Position numbers and translations under genes: made by a program | Notes under the pieces: generated by a model | What the model was told of the DNA's origin: nothing | The model's database searches: none | What the model saw: the letters and a program-made list of their open reading frames with translations, nothing else | DNA from: Roseateles violae | GTDB lineage: Bacteria; Pseudomonadota; Gammaproteobacteria; Burkholderiales; Burkholderiaceae_C | Assembly (NCBI RefSeq): GCF_030410485.1 | Contig: NZ_JAUHHC010000005.1 | Location: 558,001-622,000, forward strand | Direction of reading: 5' to 3' | Length of the DNA stretch: 64,000 nt | Shown here: piece by piece, positions 8,383 through 15,931 of the stretch | Layout: every line of letters begins with the position of its first letter | Position numbering within the stretch: the first letter of the stretch is position 1

Positions 8383-9255
8383 TCAGGCGAGCAGCTTGCC
8401 GGTCTGGAAGTCGCGCACCGCCTGCATCAGCTCGGCCTGGGTGTTCATCACGAAGGGGCCGTACTGCGCGATCGGCTCGTTCAGCGGCCGGCCGGCGATC
8501 AGGATCGCGCGGGTCGGCTCCTCGCCCGCTGTCAGGCGCACACCGTCGCTGCCGGGCGTGTTGGCCAGGATGGCCATGCGCTGCTGCGGCACGGTGCAGC
8601 CGGAGTCGAACTTCAGCGCGCCGCGGTAGACATAGACGAAGGCGTTGTGCGTGTCCGGCAGCGCCTGCTCGAAGCTCGCGCCGGGCGCCAGGTGCAGGTC
8701 CAGGTACAGCGGCTCGGTCAGCTCGCGCTGCACCGCGCCGGCCACGCCCCCGCTCTCGCCGGCGATCACCCGCACCTTGACGCCCTCGCGCTCGTACTCC
8801 GGAATTTCGGCGCTGGGGATGTCGCGGTACCAGGGCGCGCGCAGCTTGTCGCGGGCCGGCAGGTTCAGCCAGAGCTGAAAGCCTTCCATCCGGCCCTCTT
8901 CCTGCTCGGGCAGCTCGCTGTGGATCACGCCGCGGCCGGCCGTCATCCATTGCACGCCGCCATTGCCCAGCAGACCCTCGTTGCCGGCCGAGTCGCGGTG
9001 CCGCATGCGGCCCTCGAGCATATAGGTGACGGTCTCGAAGCCGCGGTGCGGATGGTCGGGGAAGCCGGCGATGTAGTCGTCGGCCTGGTCCGAGCCGAAG
9101 GCATCCAGCATCAGGAAGGGATCGAGCCGGCGCTGCAGCGGCTGGGTCAGCACGCGGGTCAGCTTGACGCCGGCGCCGTCGCTGGTCGCTTGGCCCGCGA
9201 CCAGGCGCTCCACGGCGCGCGGCTGTTGCAACTGCTGCAGGGGGGTGGTGCTCAT
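8383..9255 (-). CDS. Pirin family bicupin protein
   Basis: A 290-residue pirin. The N-terminal cupin has the metal-binding motif FPDHPHRGFETVTYMLEGRMRHRDS, followed by the pirin hallmark WMTAGRGVIHSE. The second cupin is recognisable from about residue 160. Pirins are iron-containing, often quercetinase-like or redox-sensing proteins in the cytoplasm. A strong SD (ggaaagg) precedes the ATG. It lies 42 bases downstream of the azoreductase gene on the same strand and ends at an intrinsic terminator, so the two probably form an azoR-pirin operon. It matches the family consensus better than the pirin at 1064. Confidence 0.9.
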   Translation of the reverse strand: MSTTPLQQLQQPRAVERLVAGQATSDGAGVKLTRVLTQPLQRRLDPFLMLDAFGSDQADDYIAGFPDHPHRGFETVTYMLEGRMRHRDSAGNEGLLGNGGVQWMTAGRGVIHSELPEQEEGRMEGFQLWLNLPARDKLRAPWYRDIPSAEIPEYEREGVKVRVIAGESGGVAGAVQRELTEPLYLDLHLAPGASFEQALPDTHNAFVYVYRGALKFDSGCTVPQQRMAILANTPGSDGVRLTAGEEPTRAILIAGRPLNEPIAQYGPFVMNTQAELMQAVRDFQTGKLLA

Positions 9256-9297
9256 GGTCGTTTCCTTTCCTAGCGTTTCAATACTCGTTCGATGGCC

Positions 9298-9921
9298 TCA
9301 TACCGTGGCCGGGCTGAACAGCTCGGCAATCTGCGCCCGCGCGGCGGCCACGCCGGCGGCCTCGGCCTCGGGGCCCATGCCCAGTCCCTCGGCGTAGACG
9401 AAGTTCACATCGCTCATGCCCAGGAAGCCCAGCACCGTGCGCAGATAGGGCGTGATGCCGTCGGTGGCCTGGCCGGCATGCTTGCCGCCGGAGGCGACGA
9501 CGACATAGACCTTCTTGCCCTTGACCAGGCCCTCGGGGCCGTTGGCCGTGTAGCGGAAGGTGGTGCCGGCGCGGGCCACCGCGTCGATCCAGTTCTTCAG
9601 CTGCGTGGGCACGGCGAAGTTGATCATCGGCGTCGCGATGACGATCACGTCCTGCGCCTGCAGCTCGGCAATCAGCGCGTCATTGGCGGCGACGCGGGCG
9701 GCCTGCTCGGCGCTGCGCTGCTCGGCCGGGGTGAACAGCGCGGCCAGGCCGGCCTCGTCCAGCGCCGGATGCGGGTTCAGGCCCAGGTCACGCACCTGTA
9801 GCCGGGCGTCGGGCTGTCCGGCGCGCAGCGCCTCGACCAACTCGCTGGCCAGACGGGTGGAGAAGGAACCCTGGCCGTTCTGAACGCGGCGGGCGCTGGA
9901 ATTGATTTGCAGGATGTTCAT
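9298..9921 (-). CDS. azoR: FMN-dependent NADH:quinone oxidoreductase / azoreductase
   Basis: A 207-residue flavodoxin-fold homodimeric enzyme that reduces quinones and azo bonds. The N-terminal [12 protein letters not shown] contains the FMN phosphate-binding residues. [30 protein letters not shown] (around 95-125) and the [10 protein letters not shown] region match AzoR. The SD GGAG precedes the ATG. A LysR gene is divergent across 117 bases, a standard arrangement for quinone- or electrophile-responsive azoR genes. The pirin downstream likely shares the transcript. Confidence 0.93.
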   Translation of the reverse strand: MNILQINSSARRVQNGQGSFSTRLASELVEALRAGQPDARLQVRDLGLNPHPALDEAGLAALFTPAEQRSAEQAARVAANDALIAELQAQDVIVIATPMINFAVPTQLKNWIDAVARAGTTFRYTANGPEGLVKGKKVYVVVASGGKHAGQATDGITPYLRTVLGFLGMSDVNFVYAEGLGMGPEAEAAGVAAARAQIAELFSPATV

Positions 9922-9984
9922 ACAGGGACTCCGCTTGGGGTTGCTTCGTCGTGATTGACGATGGCCTCACTGTATTGATCCCCT

Positions 9985-10006
9985 ATCGACGACAGAAGCC
10001 ATCGAT
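9985..10006. promoter_or_regulatory. Candidate LysR-type operator (ATCGA-N12-TCGAT)
   Basis: A perfect inverted repeat, ATCGA, 12 bases, TCGAT, lies in the azoR-lysR divergent region about 64 bases upstream of azoR. It has the size and dyad form of a LysR-regulator recognition site. Binding is inferred. Confidence 0.4.
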
Positions 10007-10014
10007 CTGGATAT

Positions 10015-10038
10015 GATTGTTCCACCAACGGAACAGTC
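10015..10038. promoter_or_regulatory. Dyad TGTTCC-N6-GGAACA abutting the LysR start codon
   Basis: The hyphenated palindrome GAtTGTTCC-accaac-GGAACAgTC ends on the base before the ATG of the LysR gene. It could be an autoregulatory operator or, as RNA, a hairpin that hides the ribosome site; no ordinary SD is present there. Confidence 0.4.
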
Positions 10039-10995
10039 ATGAGCCTGGACGCCGACGACCTGCTTTTATTTGGCCGCGTGATCGAAGCCGGCTCCTTCAG
10101 CCGCGCGGCCGAGCGCCTGCGCCTGCCCAAGTCCACCGTCTCGCGCCGCATCGCCGCGCTGGAGCAGCGCCTGGGCGAGAAGCTGCTGCAGCGCAGCACC
10201 CGCCGCCTGACCCTGACCGAGTTCGGCAGCGGCATCCTCGAGCATGCGCGGGCGCTGGCGGCCGAGGTCGATGGCGCGCTGGCCCTGGCCCTGCACCGCC
10301 AGCAGCGCCCCAGCGGGCGGCTGCGCGTGTCGATGCCGGGTGACTTTGCGCATCAGGCGCTGTTGACCGAGATGCTGAGCCGCTTCACCCTCGACTATCC
10401 GGAGGTACAGCTGGAGCTGGACCTCTCGCCGCGCCGCGTCGATCTGATCGCCGAGGGCTTCGATCTGGCCGTGCGCATGGGCGAGCTGGCGCAGGACAGC
10501 CAGCTGGCCGCACGCCGGCTGGCACTCTTGAGCATCGGCCTGTATGCCGCGCCGGCCTATCTGCAGCTGCATGGCGAGCCGCAGCTGCCCGAGGCGCTGG
10601 CGGCGATGCATGGGCTGATGATCCTGAGCCGCTCGGGCGAACCGCAGCCCTGGCAGCTGCAGCGCGGCGACGGCGCCGAGCCGCAGCGCTGGAGCGGCGT
10701 GCCGGCACAGCGCACCCTGGTCAACGGGCCGAATATGCTGTTGCGCCTGGCGCGGGCCGGCGTCGGCATCACCGCCGTCGACGACCACTTCGCCCGCCCG
10801 CATGTGGACAGCGGCGAGCTGGTACGGGTGCTGCCCGGCTGGTGTCTGCCGCCGGCCCCCTGCTGGGCCGTCTTTCCGGAGCGGCGACTGATGCCGCTGC
10901 GCACCCGCGTTTTCCTCGACGCGCTGGCGGCCGCGCTGAGCGGCTGCAGCGTCCAGCGCCCGGGCGATGCGCCGGCGCCGCTCAGCCGCCCTTAG
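10039..10995 (+). CDS. LysR-family transcriptional regulator
   Basis: A 318-residue LysR-type regulator. The N-terminal winged helix-turn-helix is textbook (LLLFGRVIEAGSFSRAAERLRLPKSTVSRRIAALEQRLGEKLLQRSTRRLTLTE spans about residues 8-60). The effector domain (about 92-295) has GRLRVSMPGDFAH at its start. It is divergent from azoR-pirin and so probably senses a quinone or electrophile to control that operon and itself. Its 3' end overlaps the convergent TonB-C gene by 4 bases. No clear SD is seen; the dyad overlapping the leader may matter. Confidence 0.92.
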   Translation: MSLDADDLLLFGRVIEAGSFSRAAERLRLPKSTVSRRIAALEQRLGEKLLQRSTRRLTLTEFGSGILEHARALAAEVDGALALALHRQQRPSGRLRVSMPGDFAHQALLTEMLSRFTLDYPEVQLELDLSPRRVDLIAEGFDLAVRMGELAQDSQLAARRLALLSIGLYAAPAYLQLHGEPQLPEALAAMHGLMILSRSGEPQPWQLQRGDGAEPQRWSGVPAQRTLVNGPNMLLRLARAGVGITAVDDHFARPHVDSGELVRVLPGWCLPPAPCWAVFPERRLMPLRTRVFLDALAAALSGCSVQRPGDAPAPLSRP

Positions 10996-11690
10996 TCCTT
11001 GCCGAAGGCCAGCTCCACGCTCGCATCGCGCGCCCGCGGGATCGGCTCGAAGCGCCATTGCGAGACCGCGGCGAGCACGGCCGGCGTCAGGCGCCGGTTG
11101 CTGCTGTGCAGGGCCTCGACCTGCTGCACGCTGCCATCGGGCTGCACGCTGAAGCGCACCTGCACGGTCGCCGAATCGAGGCTGGCCATCAGCTGGCGCG
11201 GCAGCACCGGCTCCACCTTGACCAGCAGCTTCAGCGGCAGCTCGGGCTCCGGCGCGGCCGGTGCGGGAGCCGCCGCTGGCTCGGGGCGCGGCGCCGCCAC
11301 GCTGGGCGCGGCCAGAGCCACCTGGGTCGGCGGCTCGACGGCGCCCGCCTCGGCCAGTACCGGCGTGGCCTCCGGCGACGGTGCGGTGGGGGCTGCGGGG
11401 CGGCTGCTTGCCGCCCCATTGCTGGGCGCCTTGCGCGCCGCCGCGGCGACCGGCGCAGCAGCCGGCGCGGCGGCCGGCTTGCTCGGCTGGATGCGGTCTG
11501 CCTTCAGAATCCACTGGAAGACCTTGTCGGCGTCGCGCTGCGCGCGCTCGGCCGGCGTCATCTCGCTCAGCGGCTTGGCCGCCGGCGTCTGCGCCGCGGC
11601 CGGCAGCAGCAGCAGGCCTGCGGCACAAGCCAGCAGGCCGCGGGCGTAGAACGACGGCCTGCGCGGCTCCTGGTTCGGCTTAGGCACCAC
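10992..11690 (-). CDS. Exported TonB C-terminal-domain protein
   Basis: A 232-residue protein with an N-terminal hydrophobic signal (about 15-33, ending PAAAQ), a Pro/Ala-rich linker (residues 60-150), and a C-terminal TonB-type domain (LPLKLLVKVEPVLPRQL, VQVRFSVQPDGSVQQVEALHSSNRRLTPAVLAAVSQWRFEP). The start is one of two tandem GTG codons, chosen because a very strong SD (AAGGAGGGAGGAGGA) precedes them; the upstream ATG codons lack one. No exbB/exbD or receptor gene is nearby, and the signal looks cleavable, unlike the uncleaved anchor of true TonB. A periplasmic or envelope assembly role is possible. Confidence 0.75.
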   Translation of the reverse strand: MVPKPNQEPRRPSFYARGLLACAAGLLLLPAAAQTPAAKPLSEMTPAERAQRDADKVFQWILKADRIQPSKPAAAPAAAPVAAAARKAPSNGAASSRPAAPTAPSPEATPVLAEAGAVEPPTQVALAAPSVAAPRPEPAAAPAPAAPEPELPLKLLVKVEPVLPRQLMASLDSATVQVRFSVQPDGSVQQVEALHSSNRRLTPAVLAAVSQWRFEPIPRARDASVELAFGKD

Positions 11691-11708
11691 TCCTCCTCCC
11701 TCCTTCCC
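11691..11708 (-). promoter_or_regulatory. Extended Shine-Dalgarno fixing a GTG start
   Basis: The minus strand reads AAGGAGGGAGGAGGA immediately before GTGGTG at 11690-11685. This purine run is the best SD in the window and moves the start of the TonB-C gene 72 bases inside its longest reading frame. Confidence 0.7.
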
Positions 11709-11866
11709 TACCCTGGCATCGGGGCGTCGGCAGGCCCTCATCGGGGCCTGTTGCGCGCGCAATTTAGGCGGGCGATCAGCGCCCCGGCAGCGGGTTTGCC
11801 CGCGGGTGCGCCGGCCGGATGTGCAATCCGACCGCAGACGGGGGAAAACAGCAGCGGAAAAGGCGC

Positions 11867-12292
11867 TCAGCGCCCGGTGCTCGCCTCGGCCAGCAGCGCC
11901 TCGCAGCGCTCCTCATGCTGGCTGATCTCGGCCAGGGTGACCTCGATATCGTCGAGCTGCTGCTGCAGCTGGCGGCGGTGCTGGCGCAGCACCTCGAGAA
12001 AGGCCTTCAGCTGGGGCGCCGCGTCCGATTCGGAGTCGTACATATCGACCAGCTGCTTGACCTCCTGCAAGGACAGGCCCAGGCGCTTGCCGCGCAGGGT
12101 CAGCTTCAGCCGCGTGCGATCGCGGTGGGTGTAGACGCGGTTGCGCCCGGCGCGGCTGGGCTCCAGCAGGCCCATGTCCTCATAGAAGCGGATCGCCCGC
12201 GGCGTGATGTCGAATTCGCTCGCCAGCTCGGTGATCGTGAACAGGCGGCCGCCGCCCTCGGCCGGGGTTGTCGCGTTCGTGTCGGAGCTCAT
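11867..12292 (-). CDS. MerR-family transcriptional regulator (LiuR-like)
   Basis: A 141-residue MerR-type regulator. The winged-helix domain begins LFTITELASEFDITPRAIRFYEDMGLLEPSR and has RNRVYTHRDRTRLKL. A long dimerisation helix follows (LQEVKQLVDMY to the end). There is no Cys metal-binding set, so it is not a metal sensor. By sequence style it resembles the LiuR group that controls branched-chain amino-acid/acyl-CoA catabolism in proteobacteria. It is divergent from an MBL-fold hydrolase across 54 bases holding an ACGT-rich dyad. The same core motif recurs upstream of icmF at 63537. Confidence 0.82.
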   Translation of the reverse strand: MSSDTNATTPAEGGGRLFTITELASEFDITPRAIRFYEDMGLLEPSRAGRNRVYTHRDRTRLKLTLRGKRLGLSLQEVKQLVDMYDSESDAAPQLKAFLEVLRQHRRQLQQQLDDIEVTLAEISQHEERCEALLAEASTGR

Positions 12293-12310
12293 CGCTGATT
12301 TGGCTTCTAA

Positions 12311-12330
12311 TTACGTTAACGTAAACGTAA
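12311..12330. promoter_or_regulatory. Candidate MerR/LiuR operator TTACGTTAACGTAAACGTAA
   Basis: A near-perfect dyad midway between the divergent MerR gene and the MBL hydrolase gene. It shares the ten-base core ACGTAAACGT with the 22-base palindrome at 63537-63558. The position and form fit a MerR-family operator controlling both divergent genes. Confidence 0.6.
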
Positions 12331-12346
12331 GTCTAAGGCAGCGCAA

Positions 12347-13408
12347 ATGGCCAATGCACGCGAATCCGAACTGAGCTATCCGCTGGGCGAGGCGCTGCCG
12401 GCCCCGGGCGGCGTGCTGGAGCTGGCGCCGGGCCTGCGCTGGGTCCGCATGGGCCTGCCCTTTGCGCTGGACCACATCAACCTCTGGATGCTGCGCGACG
12501 AGATCGACGGCCAGCCCGGCTGGACCCTGGTCGACAGCGGCATCTGCAACGACGCGACCAAGGCCGCCTGGGAGCAGGTCTTCGCCTCGCATCTGGACGG
12601 CCTGCCGGTGCTGCGCCTGATCGTCACGCACTTCCATCCGGACCATATGGGCCTGGCGCATTGGCTGACCGAGCGCTGGAACTGCCGGCTCTGGATCAGC
12701 GCGACCGACTTCAATCTGGCCCGCCTGGCCAGCGGCTCGACGGTCGGCATGGGCGGCGAGACGGCGGCCGCCTTCTTCGCCGGCCACGGCCTGAGCGACG
12801 AGGAATCGCTGGCCAAGATCCGCGGCCGCGCCAGCTACTACCCCAGCATGGTGCCGGCCGTGCCCTCGAGCTTCCGCCGCCTGATGAACGGCCAGCGCCT
12901 GGAGATCGGCGGCCACGCCTGGACCTGCATCGCCGGCTATGGCCATGCGCCCGAGCATATGAGCCTGCATTGCGAGGCACTGGGGCTGCTGATCTCGGGC
13001 GATATGGTGCTGCCGCGCATCTCCACCAATGTCTCGGTCGTCGACGTCGAGCCCGAGGCTGATCCGCTGAGCCTGTACCTGGACTCGCTGTCGCGGATGC
13101 TGGCGCTGCCGGCCGATACGCTGGTGCTGCCCTCGCATGGCAAGCCCTTCCGCGGCCTGCATGCGCGCGTCGACCAGTTGCAGGCCCATCACGAGGAGCG
13201 CCTGGCCGATGTGCTGGCCGCCTGCCGCGCCAAGCCCTGCCATGCGGCCGAGCTGCTCGACCTGCTGTTCAAGCGCCAGCTCGATCTGCACCAGACGACC
13301 TTCGCGATGGGCGAGTCGGTCGCGCATCTGAACGCGCTGTGGCTGGCCGGCCGGCTGACGCGGCGGCGCGATCCGGCCGACGGCATCTACCGCTTCAGCG
13401 CCTGCTGA
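12347..13408 (+). CDS. MBL-fold metallo-hydrolase
   Basis: A 353-residue metallo-beta-lactamase-fold hydrolase. The metal motif HxHxDH appears as VTHFHPDHMG (about residue 95). Further ligands are GYGHAPEHMSLH, ISGDMVLPRIST and VLPSHGKPF. After the core a C-terminal winged-helix-like region (about 275-340) is typical of the LACTB2-like branch. It is probably a thioesterase- or lactonase-like enzyme. The divergent LiuR-like MerR gene and the shared operator suggest a role linked to acyl-CoA metabolism. AAGG precedes the ATG. Confidence 0.85.
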   Translation: MANARESELSYPLGEALPAPGGVLELAPGLRWVRMGLPFALDHINLWMLRDEIDGQPGWTLVDSGICNDATKAAWEQVFASHLDGLPVLRLIVTHFHPDHMGLAHWLTERWNCRLWISATDFNLARLASGSTVGMGGETAAAFFAGHGLSDEESLAKIRGRASYYPSMVPAVPSSFRRLMNGQRLEIGGHAWTCIAGYGHAPEHMSLHCEALGLLISGDMVLPRISTNVSVVDVEPEADPLSLYLDSLSRMLALPADTLVLPSHGKPFRGLHARVDQLQAHHEERLADVLAACRAKPCHAAELLDLLFKRQLDLHQTTFAMGESVAHLNALWLAGRLTRRRDPADGIYRFSAC

Positions 13409-13662
13409 AGTCGGGCTTGGTGATGGCTTGAGTGAAGCGGTGGGATGCCTCCGCCGCCACCCGGCGTGAGCCGGACGGCGGCGGGACATGGCCTCTTTAT
13501 GCATCCGCCCGCTTGGCGTGTTAGGCGCCCCGAGAGCCCTGGCTGCGGGTGATTCCTTCCTGAAGGGAATCGGGATGCCGGTGATGACAGCTTGTGAAGA
13601 AAGTTTGCCCGCCGGCGCTGGCGCCGCCAAGCCCCCCTGAAGGGGGAAATGCCGCCGCCGGA
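13409..13662. repeat. Intergenic region with several short inverted repeats
   Basis: No gene is seen in these 254 bases between convergent genes. They hold at least three hairpin-forming pieces: CGCCGCC...GGCGGCG near 13455-13484, GATTCCTTC-CTGAAGGGAATC near 13550-13571, and CCCCCTGAAGGGGG at 13633-13646. The mixture looks like REP-type intergenic repeats rather than a single terminator. Copies elsewhere in the genome would be expected. Confidence 0.4.
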
Positions 13663-14475
13663 TCAGGAGGCGACGATCGATTCCTCGCGCAGGCGGCCGC
13701 GCGCCTGCTCGTAATCGGGCAGCACCGAGCGCACCACATCCCAGAAGCGCGGGCTGTGGTTCATCTCGCGCAGATGGGCCAGCTCGTGCGCGACGACGTA
13801 GTCGATGATGGACGGCGCGAAATGGATCAGCCGCCAATGCAGGCGGATGGACCCGTCGGCGCTGGCGCTGCCCCAGCGCGTCTGCGCCGAGGACAGGCGC
13901 AGCTGCTTCATCGTCACGCCCAGGGCGGCGGCGAAATGCGCGCAGCGCGGCTCGAACACCGCGCGCGCCCGGCGCTGCAGCCAGGCCTGCACCGTGTCGC
14001 GGATCTGCTCCTCGCCGGCGCCCAGCGGGAGGCCGACGTGCAGCACGCGCTCGGCCTCGTCGAGCAGGACGCCATCCTGCGCCGGGCTCAGGCACAGGCG
14101 CAGCGGCTCGCCCAGATAGGGCAGGCTGGCGCCATCGCGCCACTCGATGCGGGCGGCCTGCACGCGACGCGCGCGCTCGCGCTGCTCGACCAGCTTGCGC
14201 AGGATCCAGTCGGACTTCTGCTGCAGCGCGCGCTCGATATCGGCCTGCGGCAGCCAGCGCGGCGCGCTGACCCGCAGGCCCTCGGCGCCGACCACGAAGC
14301 CGATGCTGCGCCGGCGCGCGCGCTTCAGTTCGTAGGCGACCTTGTGCTCGCCGAGCCGCATCTCGCGCTGCGCGCGCGGATTGGCCGGCACCGGCGACTC
14401 GACCGCGCCGGCCTCCTCGTCGAACAGCGACAGCTGCTTGTTGTCCTGCAGCAGATTGGCCAGGCGCTTCAGCAT
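13663..14475 (-). CDS. YgjP-like M48-type metal-dependent hydrolase
   Basis: A 270-residue protein of the YgjP/DUF45 family. The zinc-protease motif HExxH is present as VVAHELAHLREMNHSPRFW (about residues 225-243), with a third ligand His after the spacer. The upstream TRWGSASADGSIRLHWRLIHFAPSIIDYV segment is diagnostic for the family. The N-terminal 50 residues contain an acidic variable part. It lies 15 bases downstream of plsC on the same strand, in the conserved minus-strand run glyQS-gmhB-plsC. The physiological substrate is not established. Confidence 0.85.
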   Translation of the reverse strand: MLKRLANLLQDNKQLSLFDEEAGAVESPVPANPRAQREMRLGEHKVAYELKRARRRSIGFVVGAEGLRVSAPRWLPQADIERALQQKSDWILRKLVEQRERARRVQAARIEWRDGASLPYLGEPLRLCLSPAQDGVLLDEAERVLHVGLPLGAGEEQIRDTVQAWLQRRARAVFEPRCAHFAAALGVTMKQLRLSSAQTRWGSASADGSIRLHWRLIHFAPSIIDYVVAHELAHLREMNHSPRFWDVVRSVLPDYEQARGRLREESIVAS

Positions 14476-14490
14476 CGCTTGCGCTTCTGG

Positions 14491-15273
14491 TCAGGCGCGA
14501 GCGGCCGCGCTGGAACGCGCCGGGGCAAGATAGGCATTGGGATCGAGGCGGTGCATCTCGGCCTCGATCCAGCCTTCGACCTCGCGCATCATCTCGGCCG
14601 GCTCGCGGCCCTCGGGGCTGATCGGCCGGCCGATCGAGATGTCGATGACGCCGGGGCGCAGCAGAAAGCTCTTGCGCGGCCAGCAGCGCGCCGAGGTGGC
14701 CGCGATCGGCACGACCGGCACGCCGGTCTCGATCGCCAGCCGCGTGCCGCCGGTCTTGTACTCGCCCTTGCGGCCGCGCGCGATGCGCGTGCCTTCCGGG
14801 AACATGATCACCCAGATGCCCTTGGCCGCCAGGCGCCGGCCCTGCTCGGCCACCTTGGTCCAGGCCTGGGCGCGCTTGCTGCGGTCGATATGGATCATGT
14901 CCAGCCGCGCCATCGCCCAGCCGAAGAAGGGGATGTAGAGCAGCTCGCGCTTGAACACATAGGCCAGCGGATGCGACATCAGCGTCGGGTAGGCGAAGGT
15001 CTCCCAGGTGCTCTGGTGCTTGGACAGCAGGATCACGGCCTTCTTCGCATCGGCTTCGCTGGGCAGGTTGTCCATGCCCTGAATGCGCCAGCGCACGCCG
15101 CAGATGAAGCGCGCGCCCCAGATCGCCAGGCGCAGGAAGAAGATGCAGGTCCAGTAGACCGGCGTGCCGCGCACGAACAGCGAGATCAGCATGGCCGCAA
15201 TCGCGACCGGGATGACGGTGATCGCCATCCAGACGAGGAACAGCGCAGAGCGCAGGGCCGCGAACAACAACAT
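14491..15273 (-). CDS. plsC: 1-acyl-sn-glycerol-3-phosphate acyltransferase
   Basis: A 260-residue inner-membrane acyltransferase that makes phosphatidic acid from lysophosphatidic acid. An N-terminal hydrophobic helix (10-33) precedes the catalytic block SKHQSTWETF (His86), where the canonical HX4D reads HX4E (Glu91). The second block is IMFPEGTRIARG; VPVVPIA follows. The ATG overlaps the gmhB stop by one base, so translation is coupled. The Glu for Asp change is worth noting but keeps an acidic residue for the catalytic dyad. Confidence 0.88.
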   Translation of the reverse strand: MLLFAALRSALFLVWMAITVIPVAIAAMLISLFVRGTPVYWTCIFFLRLAIWGARFICGVRWRIQGMDNLPSEADAKKAVILLSKHQSTWETFAYPTLMSHPLAYVFKRELLYIPFFGWAMARLDMIHIDRSKRAQAWTKVAEQGRRLAAKGIWVIMFPEGTRIARGRKGEYKTGGTRLAIETGVPVVPIAATSARCWPRKSFLLRPGVIDISIGRPISPEGREPAEMMREVEGWIEAEMHRLDPNAYLAPARSSAAARA

Positions 15274-15917
15274 CAGTTCAGGTCTCCGGGACTGGTATCG
15301 GGGGCCAGCGACTCGCCGCGCGCATCGGCGCGGGCGCGACGCTCGCGCAGGATCAGGTCTTCGGCAAAGGCGCTCAGGTTGTCGTGCACGGTCGCGCCCG
15401 GCACCTGGGCCACCAGGGCCGCCAGCTGCGCCTCGTCGAGCGCGCCGAGGCGGTCGCTGCGCAGCAGATGCGGCACGCAGCCGGCGGCCTGCGCCGTCTG
15501 CAGATCGCGCAGCGAGGCGCCGACCATATGCACCTGCTGCAGATCGACGCCGAAGCGCTGGCCGATCTGCTGGACCAGACCGGGCAAGGGCTTGCGGCAG
15601 CTGCAGCCCTCCTCCGGCGTGTGCGGGCAGAAGAACACCGCATCGAGCCGCCCGCCCTTCTCGGCCAGCAGCTGGTTCAGGTGCATATGCACCGCGTTCA
15701 GCGAGGCCATGTCGATCAGGCCGCGGCCGATGCCGGGCTGGTTGGTCGCCATCACCGTGTGCCAGCCGGCATGGTTGAGCCGCGCGACCGCCTCCAGCGC
15801 GCCGGGCAGTGGCTGCAGCTCGTCGATCGACTTCACATGGTCGTCGCGGTAATGGTTGAGCGTCCCGTCACGGCCCAGGATGACCAGCTTCATGCCGTGG
15901 CTGTGATCGGAGCGCAT
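15273..15917 (-). CDS. gmhB: GmhB-type D-glycero-D-manno-heptose-1,7-bisphosphate 7-phosphatase, variant nucleophile site
   Basis: A 214-residue HAD-superfamily protein of the GmhB type, which removes the 7-phosphate in ADP-heptose synthesis for LPS core. The zinc loop is intact (CPHTPEEGCSCRKP), as are ATNQPGIGRG and MVGASLRDLQTAQAAG. Motif I, however, reads VILGRDGTLN: Gly15 stands where the catalytic Asp nucleophile of DxDGT is expected, while the second Asp (Asp17) is kept. The codon is GGC in this sequence. Either the protein is a non-catalytic or altered variant, or activity is rescued in another way. AAGAAGG precedes the ATG. It is coupled to plsC. Confidence 0.82.
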   Translation of the reverse strand: MRSDHSHGMKLVILGRDGTLNHYRDDHVKSIDELQPLPGALEAVARLNHAGWHTVMATNQPGIGRGLIDMASLNAVHMHLNQLLAEKGGRLDAVFFCPHTPEEGCSCRKPLPGLVQQIGQRFGVDLQQVHMVGASLRDLQTAQAAGCVPHLLRSDRLGALDEAQLAALVAQVPGATVHDNLSAFAEDLILRERRARADARGESLAPDTSPGDLN

Positions 15918-15931
15918 CTGCGATCGCCTTC

